From Schleiferilactobacillus shenzhenensis LY-73 (GTDB taxonomy: Bacteria > Bacillota > Bacilli > Lactobacillales > Lactobacillaceae), in the NCBI RefSeq assembly GCF_000469325.1, contig NZ_KI271585.1, positions 58,531 to 122,530 on the forward strand: a DNA stretch of 64,000 nucleotides. The letters run 5' to 3'. The stretch's first letter is position 1; each line of letters starts with the position of its first letter. Both the position numbers and the translations under genes were made by a program. Below, piece by piece: positions 51,554 to 60,957 of the stretch. The notes below the pieces were generated by a model. It was not told the DNA's origin. It did not search any database and saw nothing but the letters and a program-made list of their open reading frames with translations.

Positions 51554-51739
51554 TCACTGAGCCTTCTCCGTCAACCGATAGCGCGTCGCTGGCCCAGCAC
51601 CAACTTTCGTTAGAACCCCTTGTTCAGCCATTTGCCGCAAATATTTGGTGGCTTGGCTGGTTTTAATATCAAGCAAGGTTTCCACATCTAGCACTTGTCT
51701 ATGACTCGAAGTCCCCGCGATGGGCCGCAAAGAAGTCAT
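51554..51739 (-). pseudogene. 3' remnant of a winged-helix (RecG-like/AlbA-type) gene
   Basis: An open frame of at most 61 residues containing VLDVETLLDIKTSQATKYLRQ, then QGVLTKVGAGPATRYRL, the C-terminal winged helix usual at the end of RecG-like ATP-binding regulators. The rest of such a protein (over 300 residues) is missing; the frame overlaps the end of the ATPase gene, which suggests a deletion joined the two. Confidence 0.5.
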
Positions 51740-52559
51740 AATACGCCCGTACCTCCGGCAGTTCCGTCCACTTTCTCACCGCCACCGGGGTCGTGTCCAT
51801 ATCGTAGACCTTCGCTTCGGGCAAGGCCAGGAGGAACGGCGAGTGGGTGGCGATGATGAATTGGCAGCCGAAGAAGCGCGCTGAATCACCGATGAACTTG
51901 ACCAATTCCTGCTGCTTCTCGGGGGAGAGGGAGTTCTCCGGCTCGTCCAGAAGGTATAGCGCGTTCTCCTTGATGCGGTCAGTGAAGTAGGCCATCGCGC
52001 TCTCACCGTTGCTGCCCTCGGGCAGGTTGCGCATCATGTGGTCGCGGATGTAACGGGACTGGGTCTTGCTGCGGGTCTCCAAAATACGCTTGAGCTGGTC
52101 GTAATCTTCGGGTCCGCTGAACTGGAAGCGGGCGTGCTTGGTGGTGAGGTACGCGTCTTCTAACTTGGTGCGCTGGTTATCCAGCCCGGTATTGGCCTGC
52201 CGAATCGTGAGCATGTAATCGAACACGTCATCGCTGGTGATAATGGCGCTCTTCTTGGGCACCGTCCCCACGGTGGTGGCGTCTGTCCGGTCGAGATAAT
52301 CCTTGAAGAAATTCGACCGGTTGAACGGCGCTTCCCGCTGCAGTCCGAGCTTTTCAGCCATGATGTTCAATACAGTTGTTTTACCCGACCCATTGCCGCC
52401 GTTCAGGATGGTGATCGGCGCCAGATCCAACTGAGTCAATCCCTTATCCGGCAGGACTTGGAAGGGATAATACGACGTATACGTCCGTTTCTTGATGCTG
52501 ATGAAGAAATGCCACTCGACGTCCTCGTCGGGGAAGAAAAACTGAGTGAGATACTGCAT
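51699..52559 (-). CDS. AAA-family ATPase (SMC/RecF-like, AAA_21 type)
   Basis: 286 residues from MQYLTQFFFP; GAAAGGAG precedes. Walker A is NGGNGSGKTTVLN (about residues 53-65), the signature-like segment LSPEKQQ follows, then Walker B ALYLLDEPENSLSP and an IATHSPFLL H-loop. Such stand-alone ATPases occur both as housekeeping genes and in defence or toxin modules. The C-terminus may have been altered by the junction with the adjacent gene remnant. Confidence 0.85.
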   Translation of the reverse strand: MQYLTQFFFPDEDVEWHFFISIKKRTYTSYYPFQVLPDKGLTQLDLAPITILNGGNGSGKTTVLNIMAEKLGLQREAPFNRSNFFKDYLDRTDATTVGTVPKKSAIITSDDVFDYMLTIRQANTGLDNQRTKLEDAYLTTKHARFQFSGPEDYDQLKRILETRSKTQSRYIRDHMMRNLPEGSNGESAMAYFTDRIKENALYLLDEPENSLSPEKQQELVKFIGDSARFFGCQFIIATHSPFLLALPEAKVYDMDTTPVAVRKWTELPEVRAYYDFFAAHRGDFES

Positions 52560-52730
52560 CGCGGACCGGCTCCTTTCTGCTGTTGGGGCCATTGTATCAT
52601 GGTTGGCCGCCGGCGCAGAACATACGCCTGGGGGACATCAGCCCAGAACGGTATTCCCATGAGCAATTGAGTATGGTACAATCTTTTACGTGAAACGTAT
52701 CACACTCTAACAACAAGGAGCCTTTCTTCT

Positions 52731-54086
52731 ATGAAAATTATCGTTATCGGCGCTACCCATGCCGGCACCTTCGCGACCCAGCAGATCCTCACCGAGCACC
52801 CGGAGTATGATGTGACCGTCTACGAGCGCAACGACAATCTGTCCTTCCTCTCCTGCGGGATCGCCCTGTGGGTGGGTGACAACGTGTCCGACCCGAACAA
52901 GATGTTCTACTCCAGTCCGGATGCCTTAGCGGCGCTGGGGGCGACAATGCGGATGGAACACAACGTCACCGCCATCGATCCCGTCGCCCGTACCATCACG
53001 GCAACGAACCTGATCAGCGGCGAGACTCTCACTGATCACTACGACAAGCTGGTCTTCACCCCCGGCTCCGCACCCGTGATTCCGCCCCTGCCGGGCATTC
53101 AGAGCGACCGCGTCTTCCTCTGCAAGAATTGGGCCGACGCCAAGAAGCTCCACGACAACGCCGAGCACATCAATTCCGCCATCGTCATCGGCGCGGGGTA
53201 TATCGGTGCGGAGTTGGCCGAACAATACGCGTTGAGCGGGAAGAAAGTGACCCTCATCGACGCCTTCGACCGCGTCTTGGCGAAGAACTTTGACCAGGAC
53301 ATCACGGACCGTGTGGAACAGCTGTACACCGATAACGGCACCCATCTGGCCCTAGGGCAGAAAGTCACCGGCTTCACGACCACCGGTAAAGACATCACCG
53401 TGACTACCGATCAAGGGACCTATACCGCTGATATCGCGGTTCTGGCCGTCGGCTTCCGGCCGCGCACTGAACTATTACGGGGCCAAGTGGATATGCTGGC
53501 GAATGGTGCGGTAATCACCGACGCCTACATGCAATCCAGCCGCCCCGAAATTTTCGCCGCTGGCGACTCTGCTGCAGTCCACTACAATCCCACGGGTCAG
53601 GATGATTACATTCCCTTGGCCACCAATGCCGTCCGCCAAGGCATTCTGATCGGCAAAAACATTGCGGCCCCCACGGAGAAGTATCTGGGCACCCAGGCCT
53701 CCAGTGCCGTCGCCCTGTTTGACCGGACACTGGCGTCCTCGGGCTTGACCGCGGCGGGGGCAGCCGCCCGCAACATTCCCGTGGCGACCGTCACGATCGA
53801 ACAGAACTACCGGCCGGAGTTCATGCTGACGACCACGCCGGTGGTGGCGTCGCTGACCTGGGACCCGACCACCCACCAAGTTCTGGGCGGTGCTTTCTAC
53901 AGCGCCCACGACGTGTCCATGTCGGCCAATATGATCTCACTGGCGATCCAGACCAAGATGACGATCGAGACCCTGGCCATGGTGGATACGTTCTTCCAGC
54001 CGAATTTCGACCAGCCCATCAACTGGGTCAACGCGGTCGCCATGGCGGCGGTGGAAAAAGCCAAGGAGGCGGCCCCGGCGCTCTAA
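52731..54086 (+). CDS. NADH oxidase, water-forming, CoA-disulfide-reductase family
   Basis: 451-residue FAD enzyme that reoxidises NADH with O2 and so relieves redox load in aerated lactic acid bacteria. N-terminal FAD-binding motif IVIGATHAGTFA, redox-active Cys42 in SFLSCGIAL (the sulfenic-acid Cys of Nox), NADH-binding VIGAGYIGAELAEQ (about residues 150-163), FAD segment EIFAAGDSAAV. AAGGAG upstream. Followed by a terminator. Confidence 0.94.
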   Translation: MKIIVIGATHAGTFATQQILTEHPEYDVTVYERNDNLSFLSCGIALWVGDNVSDPNKMFYSSPDALAALGATMRMEHNVTAIDPVARTITATNLISGETLTDHYDKLVFTPGSAPVIPPLPGIQSDRVFLCKNWADAKKLHDNAEHINSAIVIGAGYIGAELAEQYALSGKKVTLIDAFDRVLAKNFDQDITDRVEQLYTDNGTHLALGQKVTGFTTTGKDITVTTDQGTYTADIAVLAVGFRPRTELLRGQVDMLANGAVITDAYMQSSRPEIFAAGDSAAVHYNPTGQDDYIPLATNAVRQGILIGKNIAAPTEKYLGTQASSAVALFDRTLASSGLTAAGAAARNIPVATVTIEQNYRPEFMLTTTPVVASLTWDPTTHQVLGGAFYSAHDVSMSANMISLAIQTKMTIETLAMVDTFFQPNFDQPINWVNAVAMAAVEKAKEAAPAL

Positions 54087-54102
54087 TCTTTTAAACCGTA
54101 CC

Positions 54103-54149
54103 AAGCAGTCCTTGCGGGCGTCCAAGCAACGCCGTGGGGCTGCTTTTTA
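54103..54149 (+). terminator. Terminator after the NADH oxidase
   Basis: AAGCAGTCC pairs with GGGCTGCTT around an inner GGGCGT/ACGCC hairpin, followed by T5. Confidence 0.75.
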
Positions 54150-54241
54150 GTTATCGCCGACTGCCGTGTGAGACGAAATTCTTGTCACCTGATGCCAAAC
54201 CGGCGACAATGAATGGGAAGTCAACGAAAGAAGCGATAAAG

Positions 54242-55636
54242 ATGACAACTTTTCCCGCATTTTCTCCAGATGATATCCTTCACGATTTGACCAGCCGCGT
54301 CAGCGCGGGGGCCGTGGTGACGGATCCGGCAGAATTGCAGAAGTTCTCGTACAGCACGAACATGACCGGTGAAGGGGCCGGCTTGGCCTTGGCCATTGTC
54401 GAAGCGGCGGATACCGCTGATATTCAAGGGACGCTGGCGACGGCGAGAAAGTACCACGTGCCCATCGTGCCCCAATCCGCCCACACCAGCACGGTCATTG
54501 GGGCCGATGGAATCCCCGGGAGCATTATCCTTTCTACCTTGAAAATGAATAAGATCATTGAAATCAGCAAGCCGGATGGTCTCGCGGTCGTCCAGCCTGG
54601 GGTCATCAACGGCGACCTGGACAAAGCGGCCCGGGCGCAGGGCATGTTCTACGCCCCTGACCCCGGGTCCAAGCCCATCTCCAGTATCGGCGGCAACGTC
54701 TCGACCAATGCCGGCGGGATGAGTACGGTACGTTACGGGGCCACCAAGGATAATGTTCTGGGACTGAAAGTCGTGCTGGCAGACGGCCGGGTGATCAAGG
54801 TCGGCGGCCGGACCATGAAACAGGCCTTCGGTTACGACTTGACCCAGCTGTTCATCGGTTCCGAGGGGACGCTGGGCATCGTCACGGAAATCACCGTGAA
54901 GCTGCTGCCGATTCCGCTGGGCACACCCGTGATGGGGATGGCTTTCTTCCCCAACATGACCCAGTTGGCCAAAGCCGTCGCCGCGATCCGCATCTCCGGG
55001 GTCGGCCCGACCATGCTGGAGGCGCTGGACGGCAATACCGTCGCGGCGCTGGATACCTATCGGCACACCCACTACGCCGACAATAATGAATCGATGCTGA
55101 TCTTCCGCATCGACAGCAGTACGCCGGCCACCGAGAACCTCATGGAGAAATTGCTCGGTGAGTACGATGGCACCCACATCAGTGTCACCACGGATCCCCA
55201 GCAGCAGGCCGACCTCCAGCAGATGCGCCAGGATATGCTGCCGGCAGTCTTTGCCGGGCAGAACCACATCATGGAAGACATGGCCCTGCCCTTGTCGCAG
55301 CTAGCACCGATGATGGATTACATCGCGGCTTTAGGCACCAAGCTGGGATTGAAGATCTACACGGCCGGCCACGCGGGGGACGGCAACGTGCACCCGACGC
55401 TGGTCTGGCCTGAGGATGAGAAAGAAGTCCCGACCGCCGTCGTCGAAGCCCTGCAGGACATGTTCCACAAGACGCTTGCTTTGGGCGGTACGATCTCCGG
55501 CGAACACGCTGTGGGCATGATCAAAAACCAGTGGAACAACGCCGAGCTGGGCCCCGATGTGGATTATCTGCAGCACCAAATCAAGGCTCTGTTTGACCCG
55601 ATGAATATCCTGAATCCGAAACGCAAAATTAATTAA
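54242..55636 (+). CDS. FAD-linked 2-hydroxyacid oxidase/dehydrogenase, GlcD-like
   Basis: 464 residues. Oxidises a 2-hydroxyacid such as D-lactate or glycolate. VAO-type FAD domain first half (PQSAHTSTVIGADGIPGSII, then DPGSKPISSIGGNVSTNAGG at about residues 140-160) and FAD-oxidase C-terminal domain (HAGDGNVHPT, SGEHAVGMIK). The ATG at 54242 begins the conserved region; longer starts cover non-conserved sequence. Sits behind nox, suggesting aerobic lactate/redox use. Confidence 0.9.
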   Translation: MTTFPAFSPDDILHDLTSRVSAGAVVTDPAELQKFSYSTNMTGEGAGLALAIVEAADTADIQGTLATARKYHVPIVPQSAHTSTVIGADGIPGSIILSTLKMNKIIEISKPDGLAVVQPGVINGDLDKAARAQGMFYAPDPGSKPISSIGGNVSTNAGGMSTVRYGATKDNVLGLKVVLADGRVIKVGGRTMKQAFGYDLTQLFIGSEGTLGIVTEITVKLLPIPLGTPVMGMAFFPNMTQLAKAVAAIRISGVGPTMLEALDGNTVAALDTYRHTHYADNNESMLIFRIDSSTPATENLMEKLLGEYDGTHISVTTDPQQQADLQQMRQDMLPAVFAGQNHIMEDMALPLSQLAPMMDYIAALGTKLGLKIYTAGHAGDGNVHPTLVWPEDEKEVPTAVVEALQDMFHKTLALGGTISGEHAVGMIKNQWNNAELGPDVDYLQHQIKALFDPMNILNPKRKIN

Positions 55637-55648
55637 TATGCGGCAAAA

Positions 55649-55682
55649 GGCCCGTTATGTTCCACGTGGAACATAACGGGCC
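55649..55682. terminator. Perfect 15-bp terminator stem, glcD-like and dps
   Basis: GGCCCGTTATGTTCC-ACGT-GGAACATAACGGGCC, ending TCTT; convergent genes share it. Confidence 0.85.
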
Positions 55683-55700
55683 TCTTGGTTACCCGCCAAG

Positions 55701-56177
55701 TTAGTCAGACAATGGGCCTTCACCCAGATACGCGCTCAGCATCCAGATGATCTTATCCATCGCGGCCTTGTACCCGTTCAGCATATCCTGCGTCGGGAAG
55801 TCCTTCTCAGAATCGGTGATCTCGATACCCTTCTGGAACTGATCACGCAGGTATTGGATCTGCTTGCGCAGACGGTCCATCAACTCAGACAAGCTGTATT
55901 GGTTCCAGTCCATCTTCTCATCCGGCAGTCCGGTGTGGTCGATGAACTCGTGGGTGGTCGCATAGGGCGCTCCGCCCAGCGCAATCAACCGCTCCGCCAC
56001 TTCATCCAGGATGTCGGCCATCTGGTCCTTGTACTCATCCATCAGGGGATGCAGCCGGAAGAAATTCCGGCCCCGCATGTACCAGTGGATCTGCTGAATA
56101 TTGGTTTGGATCTGGGACAGATCGGCGACCAGCTGATTCAGCTGGGCGACGGTCTTGGGATACTGAATCTTGCTCAT
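55701..56177 (-). CDS. dps: Dps-family ferritin-like protein
   Basis: 158 residues. Forms dodecamers that oxidise and store iron and protect DNA from peroxide. The intersubunit ferroxidase residues are seen in IHWYMRGRNFFRLHPLMDEYKDQ (His31, His43, Asp47) and ILDEVAERL (Glu about 62). Excellent AAAGGAG. Matches lactobacillus Dps in length. Confidence 0.94.
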   Translation of the reverse strand: MSKIQYPKTVAQLNQLVADLSQIQTNIQQIHWYMRGRNFFRLHPLMDEYKDQMADILDEVAERLIALGGAPYATTHEFIDHTGLPDEKMDWNQYSLSELMDRLRKQIQYLRDQFQKGIEITDSEKDFPTQDMLNGYKAAMDKIIWMLSAYLGEGPLSD

Positions 56178-56275
56178 TCAAAAACACTCCTTTGGTATGC
56201 TTAAGTACCCGGTACATCTTCAGTCTAGCAAACCAGCCAACCCCGAGGGTAGCGTTATGCTCACTGGAGGACACG

Positions 56276-56641
56276 TTATTTTTCTTTGGCCCGGGCATTG
56301 GCGACGACGATCAGCCATTCGCGCAATGCGGCGTAAAGAAAGTAGACATACAGCCACAGCGACCGGTGGGTGCTGGCCTGCCAGCGGGGTAATGCGGCCG
56401 CCTGTTGGTAAATGACCAGGAAAGCGGCCACCACCGCTAAGGCTGCACAGCCCAACCACAAATTGAGCCGGCCGTCGGGCCGCTGCCACAGCACCCAGCC
56501 CAGCCACAACACGCAGGTGCCGATGATGACACCCAACACATACTCAAACCACGCCCCCGGCTGGGGGACATACACTAGGAATAATGACACCAAGATCAGC
56601 ACGGCCGGGACGACATCCGTCCGCCACGTCTTCCTCAACAT
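56276..56641 (-). CDS. Small four-helix membrane protein
   Basis: 121 residues with four hydrophobic segments (about 10-25, 33-52, 62-82, 92-112). GAAAGGGGTGG precedes the ATG. No family recognised. Stands upstream of dps in the same direction but with a 98-base gap that holds the likely dps promoter. Confidence 0.65.
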   Translation of the reverse strand: MLRKTWRTDVVPAVLILVSLFLVYVPQPGAWFEYVLGVIIGTCVLWLGWVLWQRPDGRLNLWLGCAALAVVAAFLVIYQQAAALPRWQASTHRSLWLYVYFLYAALREWLIVVANARAKEK

Positions 56642-56798
56642 GCTGCACCACCCCTTTCTTCATTGACGATGCCTGCTATTAGCCTACCGGGAAATCACGG
56701 CGATGACAATCATGACGGCTCAAAATTCTATTTCCCGGGAAATACCGGCCCTGTCCCATTGAAAGCGGTCTACCCCATTCTCTCCCTCTGAATCGCCC

Positions 56799-56828
56799 TG
56801 GACCGTAACCGCCGCTTCTGCCTATAAT
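56799..56828 (+). promoter_or_regulatory. Promoter of the MFS transporter gene
   Basis: TGGACC (56799-56804), 18 bases, TATAAT (56823-56828); start expected about 30 bases before the GTG. Confidence 0.6.
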
Positions 56829-56864
56829 GGAAGTTATACATTCATCAGAAAGCGGGCACACAGC

Positions 56865-58106
56865 GTGGGGAAATTAAAGAATCTACGGACATTACAAGGC
56901 TGGCAGCGGAACCTGGCTGTTCTTTGGCTGGGCACCTTCATCGCCGGAATGGGCTTCAGCGAAATCTCTCCCTTCCTGTCCCTTTATGTCTCCGAAATGG
57001 GGAACTTCACCAAGAGCCAGCTCTCCATGTACTCTGGGGTCACCTTCGCCGCGACATTCATCGTCGTGGCCCTGGTCTCACCGCTGTGGGGTCGGCTGGC
57101 CGACCGCCGCGGGCGCAAATTGATGCTGCTGCGCTCAAGCTTGGGCATGGCCTTCATCATCGGCGCCTGCGGCTTTGTCCACAATATTTGGGCCCTGATC
57201 GGCCTGCGGGCGCTGCAGGGCCTGGTGTCTGGCTACATTCCCAATGCCAGCGCCCTGATTGCCACCGAAACACCCAAGGAACACAGCGGCGCTGCCATCG
57301 GCATCCTCACCACCGGTATGGTCTCCGGCAATCTCATCGGCCCGGTCTTGGGCGGCTTTCTCGCCCAAGTCTTTTCTATCCGCCTGACCTTCGTGATTAC
57401 CGGCGTGCTCCTGCTCATCGTCTTCCTGCTCAGCCTGACACTGGTGCACGAACACTATCAGCCCAGCCCGGACCTGTTGAATAAGAAGAAACGGCCGAGC
57501 CTGCTCACCCAGGTCAAGAATCCCCGGGCGATCATGGTCCTGCTTATCTCCACGATGATCATTCAGGTGGGCAATATGTCCGTCTATCCCATCGTCAGTC
57601 TATACGTTAAGGAACTGATGCATAACGTCGGCCCCATCGCCCTCGTCGCCGGCCTCGTCGCTGCCATGCCGGGGATCTCGAACCTCATCGCCGCCCCCCG
57701 TCTGGGCCGGCTGGGCGACCGCTACGGCAGCGGCAAGATCCTCATCTTCGGCTACGTCTTCGCCATCATCATGTACATCCCCCAAGGCATCGTCGGCAGT
57801 GTCTGGGCCCTGGCCTTCTTCCGCCTGATGATCGGTGTCTCCGACGGCGCCCTCTTTCCCACCGTGCAGACGCTGCTCTCCAAGGGCACGCCTCAGGATT
57901 ACACCGGCACCGTCTTCAGCTGGAACCAGTCCTTCCAAGCCCTGGGCAGCGTTATCGGCTCCTTGATGGGCGGCTTCGTCACCAGCCTGTTCGACTACAA
58001 CGGCTGCTTCCTCTTCACCGCCGGCTGCCTGGCCCTCAATTTCGTCCTCGTCCGGCTTTTTATTCCCGAATTGCGGCTGCACAACTTGCGCCGCGTCCGC
58101 CAATGA
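56865..58106 (+). CDS. MFS multidrug efflux transporter (DHA1-like)
   Basis: 413 residues, 12 membrane segments, GTG start. Motif A between segments 2 and 3 is SPLWGRLADRRGRKLML (about residues 67-83), and the drug/H+ antiporter motif C is seen as GNLIGPVLGGFLA. Probably exports hydrophobic drugs by proton antiport. It ends 42 bases before the next gene, which may be co-transcribed. Confidence 0.9.
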   Translation: MGKLKNLRTLQGWQRNLAVLWLGTFIAGMGFSEISPFLSLYVSEMGNFTKSQLSMYSGVTFAATFIVVALVSPLWGRLADRRGRKLMLLRSSLGMAFIIGACGFVHNIWALIGLRALQGLVSGYIPNASALIATETPKEHSGAAIGILTTGMVSGNLIGPVLGGFLAQVFSIRLTFVITGVLLLIVFLLSLTLVHEHYQPSPDLLNKKKRPSLLTQVKNPRAIMVLLISTMIIQVGNMSVYPIVSLYVKELMHNVGPIALVAGLVAAMPGISNLIAAPRLGRLGDRYGSGKILIFGYVFAIIMYIPQGIVGSVWALAFFRLMIGVSDGALFPTVQTLLSKGTPQDYTGTVFSWNQSFQALGSVIGSLMGGFVTSLFDYNGCFLFTAGCLALNFVLVRLFIPELRLHNLRRVRQ

Positions 58107-58148
58107 TTTATAGTCAAGCAATCATTGAGTGAGAAAGGGGTTTATCCC

Positions 58149-58844
58149 ATGGACCGTCCCATCAAAAATGTCCCGAACTTAACGTCTGAATTGCGTCAAG
58201 ATATCGTTGAATCGCCCACCGTCATCCGCAATGCCTCCGGCATCCGGCTCTTTGGCAAACGCATCAAGAGTATCATTTACTCCACCGACGTCGCTGTCCT
58301 CGCCAACTGTGACGCCGACGCGATTCTGGCGGTCTATCCCTGGACCCCCAACACGCGGATCCTCGACGCCGTCAGCCGGGTGGCCAACGTGCCCATCCTG
58401 GCCGGCATCGGCGGCGGGCTGACCAAGGGCCTGCGCTCTGCTACGGTCGGCCGGTTTGCGGAAGAAAACGGCGCCCAGGCCGTGGTCATGAACGCCCCCA
58501 CCAGCCTGACGACGATTGCCAGCGTGGAGCGAGTCGTGGACGTGCCCATCATCTACACCGTCGTGAACCAGAACATCGACCTGCTGGCGCGGATCAAGGC
58601 CGGCGTCGACGCCTTCAACGTCGCCGGCGGTGCCGGCACCGCTGACCTGGTACGCTGGGTGCGGGAACACCTGGGCAACGTCTACCCGAACTTTCCAATC
58701 ATTGCCTCCGGCGGCAAGACCACCGAGCAGATCAGTGCCACCATCGACGCCGGCGCCAATGCCATTACTTACACCGCCTACGGTATCTCCGAGCAGACGT
58801 TCCACGAGAAGATGGAACACTACCGGGCGGAGCAGCGAGGGTAA
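58149..58844 (+). CDS. TIM-barrel protein of unknown function (annotated 'hydrolase' in relatives)
   Basis: 231 residues from an ATG with GAAAGGGG 8 bases upstream. Alternating beta/alpha pattern with a C-terminal phosphate-binding-like IIASGGKT and GANAIT, typical of ribulose-phosphate-binding barrels; other strands are VPILAGIGGGLTKG and VDAFNVAGGAGTAD. Substrate unknown. Confidence 0.75.
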   Translation: MDRPIKNVPNLTSELRQDIVESPTVIRNASGIRLFGKRIKSIIYSTDVAVLANCDADAILAVYPWTPNTRILDAVSRVANVPILAGIGGGLTKGLRSATVGRFAEENGAQAVVMNAPTSLTTIASVERVVDVPIIYTVVNQNIDLLARIKAGVDAFNVAGGAGTADLVRWVREHLGNVYPNFPIIASGGKTTEQISATIDAGANAITYTAYGISEQTFHEKMEHYRAEQRG

Positions 58845-58895
58845 CCGCGGAGCCCGGAGTCACCCGGGCCATCGCCACACACTACCGTTCTACGC

Positions 58896-58943
58896 AAAAG
58901 CGCCAGCCCCACCGCCTCAAGGCGATGCCGGACTGGCGCTTTT
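58896..58943. terminator. Bidirectional terminator
   Basis: AAAAGCGCCAG pairs with CTGGCGCTTTT around an inner CCGCCT/AGGCG hairpin. Confidence 0.85.
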
Positions 58944-58960
58944 CTGTTATAGCGAATAAC

Positions 58961-60661
58961 TTAGGAGAACATCTTCTTGGACGCCCGCAGCAGCGTCGGA
59001 ATGTCCTTGTCGTACCGCGGCGTCTTCACCAGCTTTGCCATGGGAATGCCCGCGAAGTGGTAGGCCGCAATCTCGCCGGAACGCACGGCACTCTGCTCCG
59101 TGAAGACCATCTGGAACGGCTGCTCTGCGAACTCGCCGGTGAAGGCCAGGTTCGTTGAATGCGCCGGAATGACCAGCGGCCGGTCGCTCTTGGCCCGGTT
59201 ATTGAACAGCGCCGAAGCGTAAGGCATGTGGACGGGAATGTTGTTGATGATGCTGGCCAAGATCTCGTCTTCTTTGTCCTTGATATTGCCCGGTCCCGGA
59301 TCGACCTTCGACAGCTGGCCGATGAGTTCCTTGGCCATTTCTTCCCCCGTCATCTCGATGTACGGCTTGTCGATGAACTCGCCGTGGCGCCGGGGATAAA
59401 GGAAGTAGCCCCAGAGAACCGTCTCGTTCGGCTTCTGAGTGGTGAAGTGCGGCTGATGGTGGACGACGATGGACATGTTCACGTCCTTCTGGCCCAGCGG
59501 GGTGATGGGACTGGTGGACAGGAACGAATTCAGCGCGTTGCCTGGTTCTTGGGTGGTGATCCGGGCAATCTCGTCCAGCAGCAAGTGGTTCTTCGTGGTC
59601 AGCGTGAAGCTGGTCCACTCGCTGGCGTTGCGGTCGGCAAAGAACTTGTCCGGATTGCCAACGTTGTAGAACCGCTCAGCGACTTTCTTCCAGAGCGAGG
59701 CAGCCGCGCCGTAGTCCATGTTCTCACCCGCCGCATGAGTGTAATCGCCCATGGTGGTTGAATCGGTGATCGAGCCGTTGGTGAAGAAAACGGCCGTGTC
59801 CGCCGGAACGTCGACGTGCTCTTCCTCACCTGTCTCGACGTTGGTCATGTGCAGCCCGGTGACGGTGATCTCGTCCTGCATGGTCGTATCCTTGAAGTCG
59901 AAGTCGGTGACCCGCCGGTTCAACACGATATTCACCTGCTGGCCTTGCAGATACTTGATCAGCGGCAGCATGATGCTCTCATACTGGTTGTAGCGGGTGC
60001 GGTTGACCCCGACGAGGTGCTCGATCTGAGTGAATTCATAGATCATCATGTGCATGTACCGACGCAGCTCCTGAGCAGAACTCTGGGTGCGGAAGGCGAA
60101 GGTCGTCTCCCACATGTACCAGAAGTTGGTCTGGAACATGTGCGGATCATCCTTGAAGTAGTCGGCAATGGACACATTGTCCAGCTTTTCTTCCTCAGAA
60201 TCGGGCATCATCACCAGCTTCGTCAGCAGCATCCGGTCCGTATTGTCGAAGCCCAGATGGCCGCCGTTGAGGATGCCTTGGCCGCCCTCCAGCAGACGGG
60301 CCTTGTCGAAGGTGCGGTGCTTGGCGTCGAAGTCGCGGGTGTCTTCCGCCGCGGTCATCCCCGCCTCGGTCACGCTGGGAATGCGGTCGAGCAGGTCCAT
60401 CAGATCCACGTAAGTACGGTAGTTGAGCATCCGGCCGCCGCGGGCCACGTAGCCCTGGGTATTCTCCAACGGGTGGTTCTTGTTCCAGTATTCACCGGCC
60501 TGGATGCTGGCAGGCGAACCGTCGTTGCTGCCGTGGTCGTCGAGGGAATAGAACGTGATGTTCTCCCCCGGCCAGTGAGCCTCTTGAATCAGATAGACGG
60601 CGGCCGCCATGTTCGCCAAGCCGGCCCCAATCATAATCGCTTTACTTTTTTGGGCCATCAT
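58961..60661 (-). CDS. ohyA: Oleate hydratase (myosin-cross-reactive antigen family)
   Basis: 567-residue FAD enzyme that adds water to the cis-9 double bond of oleic or linoleic acid, giving 10-hydroxy acids and detoxifying unsaturated fatty acids. FAD-binding GAGLANMAAAVYL (about residues 11-23), YSLDDHGSNDGSPA, YVARGGRMLN and ETTFAFRTQSSA are characteristic of the family. GGAAAGGAAG precedes two adjacent ATGs (60661 and 60658). It lies 13 bases behind a 45-aa membrane-peptide gene and downstream of a TetR gene. Confidence 0.95.
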   Translation of the reverse strand: MMAQKSKAIMIGAGLANMAAAVYLIQEAHWPGENITFYSLDDHGSNDGSPASIQAGEYWNKNHPLENTQGYVARGGRMLNYRTYVDLMDLLDRIPSVTEAGMTAAEDTRDFDAKHRTFDKARLLEGGQGILNGGHLGFDNTDRMLLTKLVMMPDSEEEKLDNVSIADYFKDDPHMFQTNFWYMWETTFAFRTQSSAQELRRYMHMMIYEFTQIEHLVGVNRTRYNQYESIMLPLIKYLQGQQVNIVLNRRVTDFDFKDTTMQDEITVTGLHMTNVETGEEEHVDVPADTAVFFTNGSITDSTTMGDYTHAAGENMDYGAAASLWKKVAERFYNVGNPDKFFADRNASEWTSFTLTTKNHLLLDEIARITTQEPGNALNSFLSTSPITPLGQKDVNMSIVVHHQPHFTTQKPNETVLWGYFLYPRRHGEFIDKPYIEMTGEEMAKELIGQLSKVDPGPGNIKDKEDEILASIINNIPVHMPYASALFNNRAKSDRPLVIPAHSTNLAFTGEFAEQPFQMVFTEQSAVRSGEIAAYHFAGIPMAKLVKTPRYDKDIPTLLRASKKMFS

Positions 60662-60674
60662 ATAACTTCCTTTC

Positions 60675-60812
60675 CTAGTCTTCCTGCCGGGGTTCGAACG
60701 GCGCATACGCCGCCTTGTCGTCGCTGAACAGCTCTGATTTTTTGGCCAGGTACCCCGCCGCGGCCAAGATGAGGCCGATGCCGATCAATTTGCCAATCGT
60801 TTCCTTTTTCAT
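60675..60812 (-). CDS. 45-aa single-span membrane peptide, first gene of the ohyA operon
   Basis: Begins MKKETIGKLIGIGLILAA, a short positively charged N-terminus followed by one hydrophobic helix (about residues 7-23), then a polar, charged tail ending RQED. GAAAGGAG lies about 10 bases upstream. Ends 13 bases before ohyA, so co-translated. Not a known family; it may tether or assist the hydratase at the membrane, which is an inference. Confidence 0.7.
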   Translation of the reverse strand: MKKETIGKLIGIGLILAAAGYLAKKSELFSDDKAAYAPFEPRQED

Positions 60813-60838
60813 GGGAGAAAAGCTCCTTTCAAACGCCT

Positions 60839-60852
60839 TGTAATCGTTTCAA
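60839..60852 (-). promoter_or_regulatory. cre-like site before the ohyA operon
   Basis: TGTAATCGTTTCAA fits the CcpA consensus TGNAANCGNTNNCA with one mismatch; it lies between the operator and the first gene. Confidence 0.35.
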
Positions 60853-60890
60853 CAATCATATTCTAAGACACGAATACGGCATTAAAAATA

Positions 60891-60914
60891 GGCAACTTTG
60901 GGCAGTTGCCCAAA
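60891..60914. promoter_or_regulatory. Overlapping operator palindromes before the ohyA operon
   Basis: GGCAACT-N6-AGTTGCC (60891-60910) overlaps TTTGGGCA-GT-TGCCCAAA (60897-60914). Both are perfect and lie between tetR and the ohyA operon, so they are probably the TetR binding site. Confidence 0.7.
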
Positions 60915-60957
60915 ATTACCCTTTCTTAACGTTCTTATCCGCGGCTTAATCCCCTCG

